Shown here: piece after piece, positions 10,237 through 20,612 of the stretch
Numbering within the stretch: position 1 is the first letter of the stretch
Layout of the letters: each line of letters begins with the position of its first letter
From: Erigeron canadensis
Lineage: Eukaryota; Streptophyta; Magnoliopsida; Asterales; Asteraceae
Direction: 5' to 3'
Assembly: GCF_010389155.1 (NCBI RefSeq)
Contig: NC_057768.1
Coordinates: 4,648,501 to 4,712,500, forward strand
Length of the DNA: 64,000 bases
Position numbers and translations under genes: made by a program
The notes under the pieces: generated by a model
Told to the model about the DNA's origin: nothing
Databases searched by the model: none
What the model saw: only the letters and a program-made list of their open reading frames with translations

Positions 10237-10886
10237 TTATAACTTATAAGATGTACTATTTTGACTTTTGAGGATACGAGTACGGTTAAACTATCGCAAC
10301 ATCGGTGGCGAAAATGTGTTTTTATAGAACTTTGATTGATATGCCCGGGTTAATTAGCTAATTTGGATAAAAGCAATATTGTATTTACTATTTAGGGCAG
10401 GCTGGGGAGCTATGTGAAGCCATAACTGTTGTATTTTTGTAAAACTAAAAATGGGCATTTGTAGTATTCTGGAATACCTTAAAATCGATATTAAGGTTGA
10501 CAAAAGTCAAAAACTAATCATCAAAACTGTGTGTTTGACCTGAAGCTTGTCTGTCGCGACACAGGATAATGTCATTAGCCAAGTTTTGGTATTCAAGCTG
10601 AGTTGTAACGCAACTCAAATTTGGTGCACTGCAATGAAGGTCTGTAAGTTGTTTTCAAGTGTTTAATTAAAGTGGTTTTAAGGGTTGGTACTTGTATTGT
10701 ATGTATTTATAAATTACTAAAACGCTCAATTAAAGTTTATCATGAGTTCTTTAGATAAATATATATAAAAAAATTTAAGGTGTAGCATAGATTAATAAGG
10801 TGTCAATATAAAATCATTGCAAACTGCCTAAAAAATGTCATTTCTTCAATCGTTAGTGAAGTTCAACCTGCTTTCATAAATGTTAG

Positions 10887-11445
10887 GCAAATCAATACAG
10901 TCCTCCTATTGCAATGAAATCATTGCTTGGGCTAAAAAGAAAAAAAATCCAATCTTTTTCTTTGTTCGTAGTTTGATTTTGAGAAAGCTTTTTACTATCT
11001 TGATTGGAATTTTCTGAACTTGACATTTAGACGAATGGGTATTTCAACTGGCGTTCTGAATTTCAGATTTGCGTCCATCCTTGTTAATGAATCTCAAGTT
11101 CAAACTTTCGCCAAGGTGGTCCTCTCTCTCCCCTTCTTTTTACCATTGAAATGGAAGCTCATAGCGTCGCTTTGATGTGTCACAAGAAAAAAAAACTCTT
11201 TTTCGTGGCATTAAAGTTGGAAACAATGAATTGAAGTTCACATCTCACACCTACAATTTGGAGATGATGCTCTCATTATCGGAAATTGGTTCCTCCCAAA
11301 TGCACAAAACCTTTGCCGTATTCTTAGATGCTTTTATTTAGCTTCCTGTCTAAAAACAAATTTTTCAAAAAGCAAAATTTTTGGTCACGGTGTCCTGACT
11401 AATGAAGTTGAAATGATGGCTTCTATTCTCTCTTGCGATGCAACG
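10887..11445 (+). pseudogene. LINE (L1-type) reverse transcriptase fragment
   Basis: Broken frames on the plus strand read like the reverse transcriptase of plant L1-type non-LTR retrotransposons. A DFEKAFYYLDWNFL block lies near 10975-11020. A QFGDDALIIGNW block near 11258-11290 carries the catalytic DD, with G where an A or V is usual. It is followed by NLCRILRCFYLAS and NFSKSKIFG. Stops and frameshifts are frequent. Both ends are missing: it has no endonuclease and no poly(A) tail. It is a dead internal fragment. Confidence 0.8.
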
Positions 11446-11749
11446 ATACTTTTGATCTCGCCATGTCAACTAAAATCTTGGCAGAGGGTCAAAGCATCAA
11501 CTCCGGATTCTATTCTTGATAGTCTGCATTACTGTCAACATAGGCTTCTCCAACTGATGTGGTGGTACAGACTACCTTGTAGGCAATCAGGAGAAAAACC
11601 GAAACTTGAGTTTCTGTCAACTTAAACAGTCCAAACCTAAAGCTGTCTGTGGTGATATGATATTATTCTCTTTTCTTTTAACTGAATTAGCATTAGGAAC
11701 AGACATTGTAAGATTAATGACTTGATAGGCAAAAGATAAATAAAAAGAT

Positions 11750-12250
11750 GAGATAGTGTTTTGAGTTTTGACTAATCGAAAATGTAGTAATAAATTCATA
11801 AAGTTACAAAGCCAAACCTGAAGCTGGCTGTCCAGAGAAAGGTTCACCTTCTTTTGAAGAGACTTTAATCTCTGTCTCATCTCAGTACCTTCTTTGTCGA
11901 TGATTCCTCTTTTTATTGCTCTTACGATTTATTCTCCTTCCATCATGTTATTCAGCATCAAACCTGTAGTCCAAACATCGCTTACATATCTCGTGTTTCT
12001 TGTTTGATCATACGCGCAAGGTGCCTCCTATCGTCTGATGAGCTAGTGCTTCTTGTTGAGGAGCCCACTTGACAATGCATCATCTTTCACCTACGTCATC
12101 TATGAATCATAAAGGCAATGACTCGAGCCATTCAGAACCAGAGTCTGAATCAGGTCGAAAGACCTATAGGATAGTTGCTTGCTCTGTGCCAACCCTCAAG
12201 CCATATTAGTATACTCTGCTTCACCCATGTGAGCTACACTCTCAAAACTC
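11750..12250 (-). pseudogene. UGT76-like glycosyltransferase pseudogene, C-terminal half
   Basis: Reading the minus strand from 12245, it begins SVAHMGEAEYTNMA, the start of the C-terminal GT1 domain. The PSPG donor-binding box follows near 12080-12015 (IVKWAPQQEALAHQTIGG) but breaks off where FWTHNGWNS should come. It resumes with TRNTRYVSDVWTTG and ends near 11780 with EFITTFSI. Family-1 plant glucosyltransferases transfer glucose from UDP-glucose to small molecules; the EAEY/PSPG wording resembles the UGT76 group. In-frame stops (a Trp codon changed to TGA after TNMA), frameshifts and the missing half of the PSPG box show it is dead. Confidence 0.75.
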
Positions 12251-12864
12251 ACATATATTACAGAGCTTATTGGTAGGAGATCTTCCATAACATATAGCTT
12301 CAATTTTGTTCTAATTAAGCGAATGATGAATTAAGACGTGTGATGCAAATCACTGAACATTTGTTGCTTGCAATATATGAATTGAGGATGGACAGATTTA
12401 CTCCAACAGAATTTCAAACTTCTTCTGAGTCAAAGGTGCAATTTTCATTTATTTTTATTTTTTTAAGTGTTTATTGTAGTTTCAAGGTTTCAAAAGGCTT
12501 CTTGCCTTTCTTCATTATACTACAAATATATCATTCAAGATTGCAGTCAGATTAGAGCTCGATATTTTGCCAAAAAATAAAACATAATTCAAAGAATATG
12601 GCTTCTGTTTGAGACAATTTTTGATGTATAAAAGGTTGTTAAGTATAAAAGGTATGTGTTTAATAGAATCAGCCTTATGATCCAAATTAGTCACACATCT
12701 TTGTAATTTAGCCTTTTAATGACCTTTTAGTGTGACTTATATGCATAAAGCATGAATTTACATAATGATGGTTGATATATAGATGAATCGTTTATTGTAA
12801 TTTGTCTTTACTGATTAGGATATTGAAGCGGATATTGAAGCTAAGTAAAAAAAATGCTACAACC
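12251..12864. other. Array spacer between UGT pseudogene pieces
   Basis: The segment contains a copy of the attaagcgaatgatga motif (near 12318) that also flanks the LINE fragment at 17252 and 17979, and the tttgatgtataaaagg segment also seen at 9843 and 15873. No gene was seen. Confidence 0.4.
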
Positions 12865-13600
12865 ACGTTTTAAGTTCAATCCGTATTCAGAACTAGAGAC
12901 TGAACCAGGCCGAACGACCCACAGGAACTGTTGCTTCCCCTTTGCCAACCCTCAAGTCATAGTAGTAAACTCTGCTTCACCCATGTGAGCTACAGTCCCA
13001 AAACTCACATATATGATAGGGCTTATTGGTAGGAGATTTTCCATAACATATAGCTTCGATTTTGTTCTAATAAGTTATTAGAGTAGGCTGTAAAATACTT
13101 ATGAAATGGACCTATTGGAAGTTGGAACATTTCAGATATGGCTAAAAGTCCAACATCCCCTCTTCAAAATCTTTGTTAATCTGTACCATGTCTTTAGCTG
13201 TTATAGGTGCAAAAGCTTTGATCGGCTCTTCTTAAATAGTGGTTCTATCCTAGGGAGCTTCATACTGTCTGCAACAGACGGAGTGAAGTGCCATAGTGCA
13301 TCTGAGATCAAGCATGGCACAAAACCCTGTTCTAGCAATGTCGCCAAGCAATCCCGAACGATGGAATGCAGCTTTTGTTCATGAAATTGATGATAGAATT
13401 AAGGGTGTCCAGATTCACATTCTCGTTTATGGTTTTGGACAATCCATCTGATATAGATTTGAAGGTGACTTGTTGGTAGTTTGTATGTTTTGGAATGTTG
13501 AAATTGGTGTGTATGACAGTAATCTTGAAGCTTTCCTCTCCGTAAGTTGTTGCCTTTCATTTCAGTAATATTAGTACTGTCAAATGTGTGATTTGTCCAC
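12865..13600 (-). pseudogene. UGT76-like pseudogene, N-terminal half plus middle
   Basis: The minus strand from about 13600 reads as a degraded N-terminal acceptor domain of a family-1 glycosyltransferase. Homologous text is longer and clearer in the copy at 16270-17125. It continues to YVSFGTVAHMGEAEFTTM near 12995-12945, followed by an in-frame stop where Trp is expected and then GLAKGKQ. The PSPG box and C-terminus are missing at the left edge. It is a separate copy from 11750-12250, because both contain the VAHMGEAE block. Confidence 0.7.
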
Positions 13601-14209
13601 AAGGTTTATTTTCTCAAAATTTTCAATTTATGCATAGTTTTTAGGATCTGTAATAGTGAATTTGTAGGCTATTTGGCTTCATCATGACAATTTCCAAATG
13701 GCTAAAAGGTTTATTCTCTCTAAATTTTCAATGTCTGCACAGTTTAGTCGTAAAAAATAATAATGCGAGTGCTGAATCAGACGTTTGATGCAAATCGCTG
13801 AACATATTGTTGCCTGAAAAATATGATTTTGGAAGGTTAGAAGAGACTTCTCTACTCTATGTCAAAGTTAGAATTTTCAAGACATTGCTTGATACTAAAT
13901 GAATCATTTTATTGTGATTTACAGCTTCTGATGAGGCTAACGAAGTTGAGTAAAGCTACAAACACTATATTTATGATATCAGATCTAGGTACACACTATG
14001 GTCACGGGGTGATGACCAGGGTGATGAAGGAGGCAAGGGTGGGCTGGTGTGGAGTGTGATCCTCAGTTCCACGCCTTAGTATGGGAAACCCAGCGGCACC
14101 CCATCTCTAGATGATCGGTTGAGAACCGGAGCAAGCCCATAAACTTTCTTTTGTAACTTGGGATTGAACATACATATATGCTCAAATCCTTCATTGTCAT
14201 GCGAGTGAA

Positions 14210-14312
14210 ATTTGAACTTGGGTTGGTGAAAAAGAAAATAAAAAGATCAGATAGTGTTTTCACTAATCGAAAATGTAGTAATGAATTCATAAAGTGACAA
14301 AGCCAATTCCCA
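14210..14312 (-). pseudogene. UGT76-like C-terminal end fragment, unit 2
   Basis: A short stretch almost identical to 11750-11815 and 20222-20300, covering the last codons of the glycosyltransferase (the ATTCATTACTACATTTTCGA region on the minus strand) and the sequence just past them. Nothing upstream of it in the gene survives here. It precedes the DUF688 copy B by about 270 bp, the same order as in unit 3. Confidence 0.6.
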
Positions 14313-14584
14313 CAAAACATATTCTAGAGTGATAATTTTACCAAATATGTGTAACACCATTTACTAAAATCAACATTCTCATCATTTATTCATTTATAGA
14401 ACAATCAAAAGGCTATAATTTAATATTCACTTTGGTTAAATAAAAATTCAGCCGGAAGATAGTTACATAATGAGCATTACTTAATTAAGAATCGATAAAT
14501 AATAAACCCTGATGCAAGCAAAATGCAAGCGATAAGACACGACTCACACGAGACATGAACGTGCACATATACAGATAAATACTT

Positions 14585-14690
14585 CTATAAACGACGTTTT
14601 AAACTCTGATCATGGTTACGACGAAGAATGGAACCTAAGCTCGATGGCCTCGTTAATAAGTGACCCTCTTCCAGCATCAAATGGGGATTT
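14585..14690 (-). pseudogene. DUF688 3' end fragment, copy B
   Basis: It matches the last 90 or so coding bases of the intact gene at 20613-21065 (taaacgacgttt, gaagaatggaacctaagct, gtgaccctctt). It then diverges at ccagcatcaaatgg, where the intact copy continues into coding sequence. It is truncated and not functional. The U6 gene begins about 175 bp beyond it. Confidence 0.7.
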
Positions 14691-14798
14691 GACGAGTAAT
14701 AAACCTTTATTATTGCTAAATCACTTATGGATAATCTAATCAATAAAAAGGAGAGTCTTGTAGAGCAATTTTATATGAACTAAACAATAGTACTTCTC

Positions 14799-14840
14799 AT
14801 CCCACATCGGTCACGGAAGGGTCTTGTCAAGGGTATATAA
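14799..14840 (+). promoter_or_regulatory. U6 promoter: USE and TATA box
   Basis: ATCCCACATCG at 14799-14809 is a perfect plant USE, and TATATAA lies at 14834-14840, 24 bp further on. The TATA box begins 30 bp before the first U6 base. This spacing is that of plant U6 genes transcribed by RNA polymerase III. Confidence 0.95.
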
Positions 14841-14863
14841 CGCGCCAGAATGCAACATATATC

Positions 14864-14883
14864 GTCCCTTCGGGGACATCCGA

Positions 14884-14915
<32 letters not shown>

Positions 14916-14965
14916 GGCCCCTGCGCAAGGATGACACGCACAAATCGAGAAATGGTCCAAATTTT
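14864..14965 (+). ncRNA. U6: U6 spliceosomal snRNA
   Basis: A full-length 102-nt plant U6 sequence. The 5' hairpin GTCCCTTCGGGGAC starts at 14864. The central region holds ACAGAGA near 14901, which pairs with the 5' splice site, and AGC of the AGCATGG segment, which pairs with U2 and U4. The 3' part ends AAATGGTCCAAATTTT. U6 forms the catalytic core of the spliceosome with U2 in the nucleus. The promoter (USE and TATA) and terminator are canonical, so the gene looks functional. It sits within the UGT/DUF688 array and has no counterpart in the other two units. Confidence 0.97.
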
Positions 14966-14971
14966 TTTTTT
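14962..14971 (+). terminator. Pol III T-run terminator of U6
   Basis: Ten consecutive Ts directly after GGTCCAAA; the mature U6 3' end lies within the run. Confidence 0.95.
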
Positions 14972-16269
14972 ATCCGATCCGATCTCATTCAACCCCATGT
15001 ATGGATCTGATTAGAATTTTTTTTTTTTTAATTAATAATCTCTGCGATTATGTAAAACGTCTTAATTCTTTGAATTATTTCCATTGCCAGATGTAATTGT
15101 TGGGTTTGTTTTTATCAATTAGGGTTTTATTTACATTTTTAGTTATTAAGTTGTGATTTGTGCTGTTTTATTGGTGGTCAAAGTTGGTTAGTTTATCGGA
15201 TGCCGTTTTTCACTACTTTTTATAACATATGCTTCAGATTTAGGGGTTGGCATAGCTATTAGTATTAGTATGTTATATATAACGAATGCATAATCTGCAA
15301 GCTATTTTGGCTTCATTGTCTGGCGGCCTCATCGTTTCGTCAACTAACAGTTTTTGTCGCTTTTTGGACTGCAGTTTTATCGCAGTCGTTGGTAATGTGA
15401 AACTGCCACACTACATGATAAACTGTTACCAGTCAATCAACCTTGTTTAATGGAAGTTTAATTTTGTAGACTTGTAATGGTTCCACCATTGGCAGCCATC
15501 ATGAGCACGCTTGTAAGGAGGTATTTCGTGTTTGTTTTTTTGGTGGTTTGCCAATTCTTTTGTGATGGTTTGCCAATTCTTTTGTGATCAAGTGTATTGA
15601 CTGGTCTATGTCAAGAAGGCTAGTGAATTTTGTGTCACGTTTTTCCGTAGTGAAATTCACGTACGGAGTAAGAATTCTTGAAGCAGGCTTAGAGACAAGT
15701 TCATAGATTAAGGCAAAGGTGCAATTTCAATGTTTTTTAAGTGTTTATTGTAATTTCAAGGTTTCAAATATATCATTCAAGATTGTAGTCGGATGAGAAC
15801 TCGGTATTTCACTATTTTGCCTAAAATATACTCTAAAACATAGTTCAATAAATTTGGCTTCTATTTGAGAAAATTTTTGATGCATAAAAGGCTGCTATTA
15901 TGAAACGTATGTGTTTAATAAGTTAGTCTTATATATAATCCATATTAGTCAAACATCTTGTAGCTTGCAAATTAAGCTTTTTGGTGACTTTTAAGCAACT
16001 TATATTCATAAACCATGAATTTACATAATGATGGTTAATTTATAGATGAGTCGTTTAGTTGTAAGTTGTAACTTTTGTCTCCTGACGAGAATATTGAAGC
16101 TAAGTAAAACTTTAAATGTTACAGCCTAGCTTTAAGTTCAGTCAGTATTCTAGTTCTGTTACAGATTTGAAGCAAAGTCATGATAATATAGAGATTTTAT
16201 CTTTTCAGTAGCAATTTAAAGACTTCAAAAGGAGTGTAGATAGTCAACTAAGCTATCCAAGGATTGGTT
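14972..16269. other. Array spacer, no gene resolved
   Basis: 15140-15770 matches unit 1 (8330-8800); 15730-16130 matches 12450-12850. No open frame with a recognisable domain on either strand. Confidence 0.4.
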
Positions 16270-17125
16270 TTAGCCATTATATTTCCAGATGCCTCCTATC
16301 GCCTGATGAGTTGTTGAGGAGCCCACTTGACAATGCATCATCTTTCACCTATTTCTTCTATGAATCCTATCGGTAATAACTCAAGAAATTTAGAACCAGA
16401 GACTTAACTACTGTTAATCAGGCCGAACGAGAACGACTCATAAGAACAGTTGCTTTCTCTTTGCCAACTCTCAAGCTGTATCAGCAAACTCTGCTTCACC
16501 CATGTGAGCTACACCCAAAACTGACATAATAGTATAGAAGTTATTGGTTGGAGATCTAGCCATAACATATAGCTTCGAGTTTGTTCTAATAAGCTGCTAG
16601 AGGAGGCTGTAAAATACTTACGAAATAGACCTATTGGAACTCGGAGATTTTCAGATATGGCTAAAGCTCTTCTTAAATAGTGGTTTATAAAGCAACTCTT
16701 TTCACCAAGAATGGGAAAGGCTGTGTAAACAAGCATGCATGACAAGTTGTTGGTCCGTAAGACGATCTTAGGGGGCTTCAGACTGTTTGCAACACACTGA
16801 TTGAAGTGCCATAGTGCATTAGAGATCAAACATGCCACAGAACCCTGTTCTAGCGATGTGGTCAAGCAATCCCTGAACGACGGAATGCAGCTTTTGTTCA
16901 TAAAATTGATGACAGAACTGATGGTGTCCAGATTTACATTCTCGGCTATGGTTTTGGACAAGCCATCTTATATGGGTTTGAAGGTGACTTGTGGGTAGTT
17001 TTGTTGCTTGGAATGTGGAAATCGGTGTGTTTGATAGTAATCTTGTAAGCTTTCCTTTCCGTAAATTGCTGCCTTCCACTTCAGTAATATTCGTACTGTG
17101 AAATGTGTAATTTGTCCACAAGGTT
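16270..17125 (-). pseudogene. UGT76-like pseudogene, most complete copy
   Basis: The longest glycosyltransferase remnant. From about 17120 leftward, the minus strand gives a damaged first segment ending in DGLSKTIAENVN. An open stretch of 150 residues (16961-16509) follows, with SFRDCL, SVACLISNALWHF, VANSLKPPKIVLRT and AFPILGEKS, all typical of the acceptor-binding N-terminal domain of UGT76-type enzymes. Further left come ELLPIGFIEEIGER and CIVKWAPQQ (PSPG start, near 16320), where the sequence breaks off. There are several in-frame stops and frameshifts, and the end of the PSPG box is missing, so no enzyme can be made. Confidence 0.8.
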
Positions 17126-17251
17126 TATGCTGTATAGGATCCATGATAATGAATGTGTAAGCTATTTGGCTTCAGCATGACGATTTCCAAATACCTAAAA
17201 GGTACATTTTCTCTAAATTTTCAATAGCTGCATAGTTTAGTGGTACAAATA

Positions 17252-17317
17252 ATTAAGCGAATGATGAATAAGACGTGTGATGCAAATCACTGAACATTTT
17301 GTGGCTTGCAATATATG
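17252..17317. repeat. 66-bp direct repeat, left copy (LINE flank)
   Basis: It starts attaagcgaatgatg and ends gcaatatatg. It is identical to 17979-18044 except for one base, and the two copies bracket the LINE fragment at 17318-17960. It may be an unusually long target-site duplication. Confidence 0.85.
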
Positions 17318-17960
17318 TTTTTTTTTTTGGTGAAAATGTGAATTATATTACTATCCAAAAATGTACACATTTACAAATAATTGCAATCTTGGACAGCCCC
17401 AAGAAGCATCAAACAAATGCAGCAGACTCAATTCCAATCTAATACAAAAGAAAAACACAGAGAATTACAAAACACAAGCACCTCCAGATCCATTCAGTCA
17501 TACAAGACTGAATCCAACAGTAACCAATTCTCAAAACAATTCAACACCCTATATTCATAGAATCACAAACTCCATCTTCTGCTCCAACAAACAATAACCC
17601 TGCACAGCAGAACCATAACAAAGCTCTATACATCCTGGACATATCAAAGAACTCAAGTCTGCACAAACTCAAAAGACAGTGCACTCAGAATTACACACCA
17701 ATACTAGTGTTAGAAAGGGACCAAGAAGTGTCATCTTGCACCACTCTCTATTCCTAATCGCACACACTAGTCCAACCCTACATACAATCACAGAACCATA
17801 ACTCAATTTGACCACCTCTCTAAATGGCAAACAAAGCATTATTCCTCCAGCAAAGGTCCCACTTCTCAGCCATTATCATCATATTTCTGGATTTCTTTAC
17901 TTTTAAAGCCAGCATCTTAAGCCTGACATTATTTTTGATGAGCTTGCATAACTCATTCCC
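17318..17960 (-). mobile_element. LINE 3' fragment with poly(A), minus strand
   Basis: An 11-T run at 17318-17328 is the poly(A) tail of a retroelement on the minus strand. It abuts the left copy of the 66-bp repeat. The body reads, on the minus strand, as a short frame (ending near 17820) with a lysine-rich LRLK-type C-terminus, and then an untranslated region. With the poly(A) tail and flanking repeat this fits a 5'-truncated LINE. It has no reverse transcriptase. The minus-strand open frame 18038-17820 crosses the 5' junction and is partly target sequence. Confidence 0.65.
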
Positions 17961-18014
17961 ATTTGCATCACACGTCTTATTAAGCGAATGATGAATAAGA
18001 CGTGTGATGCAAAT
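17961..18014. repeat. 21-bp perfect inverted repeat at LINE 5' junction
   Basis: ATTTGCATCACACGTCTTAT and one more T at 17961-17981 pair perfectly with 17994-18014 across a 12-bp spacer (aagcgaatgatg). The right arm belongs to the duplicated target sequence. The left arm is extra DNA at the 5' junction of the LINE. Confidence 0.9.
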
Positions 18015-18044
18015 CACTGAACATTTTGTTGCTTGCAATATATG
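17979..18044. repeat. 66-bp direct repeat, right copy (LINE flank)
   Basis: It matches 17252-17317 with one mismatch (gttgc against gtggc). It continues into array sequence (attttggaagg) that also follows the related copy near 13828, so this is the ancestral side. Confidence 0.85.
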
Positions 18045-19179
18045 ATTTTGGAAGGACTTGAAACGGACATTTCTATTCTAGGTCAAAGTAAGAATTTTCA
18101 AGACATTGTTTGATATTAGGTGAATCATTTATTGTGATTTACAGCTTCTGATGAGGCTAACAAAGTTGGGTAAAGCTATAAACACTGCATTTAGGATATC
18201 AGATCCAGGTACACGCCATTGCCTCATTTTAGAGCTTACGGGTGGCATGTAAATTCAATCTTAATTATAGTTCTGTATTGATTTGAAACAGGATATGATA
18301 CAGAGATTTGTTCTTATAAAGTATGATTACTAGAAACCTAAGAGCATCCAGTTTGTGTGGGAGGGGTACTACATTGTGATGGTCACGTGGTATCACGTAG
18401 GTGGTGGCTGTGAAATCCATGCTGTAGGTAGTGTGATGGCCATGCCAACAAAGCTGGGTGATGAAGGAGGCCAGGGTGGGTGATTGGTTGATGATTAAAC
18501 TTTTGACTGCTTTTCACTCTGGTTGCCGAACAAGTTGAGCAGACCTCCAAAGTTGCGATGCATCCATAAACATTTTGACACGCCAAATTTTGAAGATCAT
18601 CCATAAACATTGCTTCGTGGCTGACACAATTAACCTTTCTATTGGACTAATTGCCCCGGTTGGGCCTGTATAAGAAGCCTTCGGACCAACATTGAACTCC
18701 AATTGGCTATTGACCTGTTGAAACTCATGGAAAACACCCTCCTTTTCTTCAATTACGATATTTGGGTTTTCTCATCCTGTGAAGACTCCATGTTTTAGTA
18801 AACATTCCAAGGAGAATGATTGATTTGTCAATCCTATCAAACTCTGGACACAAGCTTTGATGGAACAAAGATTGTCCCTATTAGTTACAACTTCAACTCA
18901 TAGAGAAACCACATAACTACCTCCCCACCTGCATCAGTTCAGTCGAGAATAACAAAGATATTTATGTTGCTCTCTGCCCACCAGTGATGGAGATGTTAAA
19001 ACGAATATCGGCCTTTTCATTAGCTGTCCCTTTTCCAAGAGATGTTTGGAAACTGTTATAATCTTAGTGGTGAGTGGTGACAAAAACTCATTTTTAGTCT
19101 TGATAGTCATCATTAGGCTGTACAACTTGGTGGGCTTTTCCAACATTCAGGCTGCATACTTCGATGAAGTGGAACAGAC
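18045..19179. other. Array segment with unidentified short frames
   Basis: 18045-18210 matches 13830-13995. A stretch near 18330-18490 (aagagcatccagtttgtgtgg and ggtgatgaaggaggc) looks like a MITE remnant; part of it (gggtgatgaaggaggc) recurs near 14007-14037. The minus-strand frames 18702-18514 and 19146-18934 are open but short. One contains ASYTGPTGAISPIERL and the other KRPIFVLTSPSLVGRE. I do not recognise either. They could be exons of a broken gene or chance. Confidence 0.35.
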
Positions 19180-19483
19180 TAGAGGTGCCCAAAAAACCCG
19201 TTTTTTGGAAAACCGGTTAGGAAAAAAGCGGTTTCCAACCCAGTCAAACCCGTGTTTGACTCGGTTTGGGTTTTGGAAGACCAGCATTTTGAACCCAGTT
19301 TGGAAACCCTATTTTCGGACAAGGTAGAGACCGGTAATCAAAAGACAAAAAGATCCACATTGACCAAAAACGGTTAGAAACCGTTTTGGGTATGGTCATA
19401 CCCTGTTTTCAGGTTTTGGTCCCGTTGATCAATACCTGGGTCGGGTTCGGTTTAGGCAAAAACCCCGTTTTTGGGCACGACTA
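19180..19483. mobile_element. hAT-like MITE, 304 bp
   Basis: The ends TAGAGGTGCCCAAAAA (19180) and GTTTTTGGGCACGACTA (to 19483) are inverted repeats of a common plant hAT MITE type. The flanking 8-mers gaacagac (19172-19179) and gtatagac (19484-19491) agree at six of eight positions, consistent with an aged 8-bp duplication. The interior is rich in aaaccggtt and gggtt motifs and non-coding. It interrupts array sequence that is continuous at 11563-11600. Confidence 0.7.
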
Positions 19484-20214
19484 GTATAGACTACGTACCT
19501 TGTAGGCAATCTGGAGAAGCTGAAGTTTTGACTTTCTGTCAACATAAACAATCCAAACATGAAGCTGTCTTTGATGATATACTGATATTCTCTTTTCTTT
19601 TGATTGGATTAGCATTAGAAGCAAAAACTGTAAGATTAAATGGCTTGATTGGCAAATTGATCCTCAATGTTGTTAATTTTCATTTTGTAATCTCGATCTA
19701 GTACCTTACATTGCTAGATTTGTTTTAATAGCTTCTGCGGTTAAAAAAAAATTAGATACAAGTGAAATATATTTGATGTAGTTCTTTTCATCTAATTGCA
19801 TTGGGTACCAAGTTGGGTTTTTTTTTCTTTTCTTTTCATCACAGCTTATATGGTTGTTACATATACCCCGGTACATCCAATAATCTGGATTTGAAAGTTC
19901 ATTACATATAATAAACATCCAAGTAGTTCATTACACAACATAAACATTTATGCATAGTTCATTACATTATCAGGTCCTTATTCCAAAAGTTTAATTCAGT
20001 TATGATATAATTCCATTCTTTTTCATCTAATTGCATTGGGTACCAAGTTGTTTTTTTTTTTGGGTGTATTGGGCCAGAAGTTTAGGAGTGTCCCCTACTG
20101 CACGATCGAGCAGAAACTTGCCTGTGAAATGTAGCTCCTTTGTGACCCAGTATTAAACACAAGATTCAAATCCTTCAATGCCCTTCAATATTTCACAAAG
20201 TGATGTCAGGACGA
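19484..20214. other. Array segment downstream of a UGT copy, no gene
   Basis: 19490-19650 matches 11570-11735 (accttgtaggcaatc, agattaatggcttgat). The phrase ttttcatctaattgcattgg recurs at 19786 and 20020. No coding potential seen. Confidence 0.4.
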
Positions 20215-20312
20215 CTCGAAACTGTCCTTGTGGAAAAGATAAATAAAAGATCAGATAATGTTTTGACTAATCGAAAATGTAGTAATGAATTCATAAAGTG
20301 ACCATTCCAACA
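20215..20312 (-). pseudogene. UGT76-like C-terminal end fragment, unit 3
   Basis: It matches 11750-11815 and 14225-14310 and covers the last codons of the glycosyltransferase on the minus strand (MNEFITTFSI-like reading). The rest of the gene is absent. It lies about 300 bp from the DUF688 stop codon. Confidence 0.6.
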
Positions 20313-20612
20313 AAACACATTAGACGTGCCAATTGTTGTTGATACTTGATACCTTACCAAACAAGCAATATCATCTACTTAAATAATCAACTTTCTCATC
20401 ATCGATCGATTTCTAGATAAGCAAAAGGCTATAACTAATATATACTTTGGTTAAATAAAAAACCAGTTGGAAGATAATTACATAATGACCATTACTTAAT
20501 TAAGAATCAGTCTAAAACATTATCAAGTAAATTAACTCAAAATGATAAAAGACGGACTCTCACGAGACATATAAATATACATATGAACGTGCATGTACGT
20601 ACATGCATAGTT

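Noticed and set aside
16801..16998. Plus-strand frames over the UGT pseudogene
   Set aside because: The minus strand matches UGT76 block by block; the plus-strand frames are shadows.
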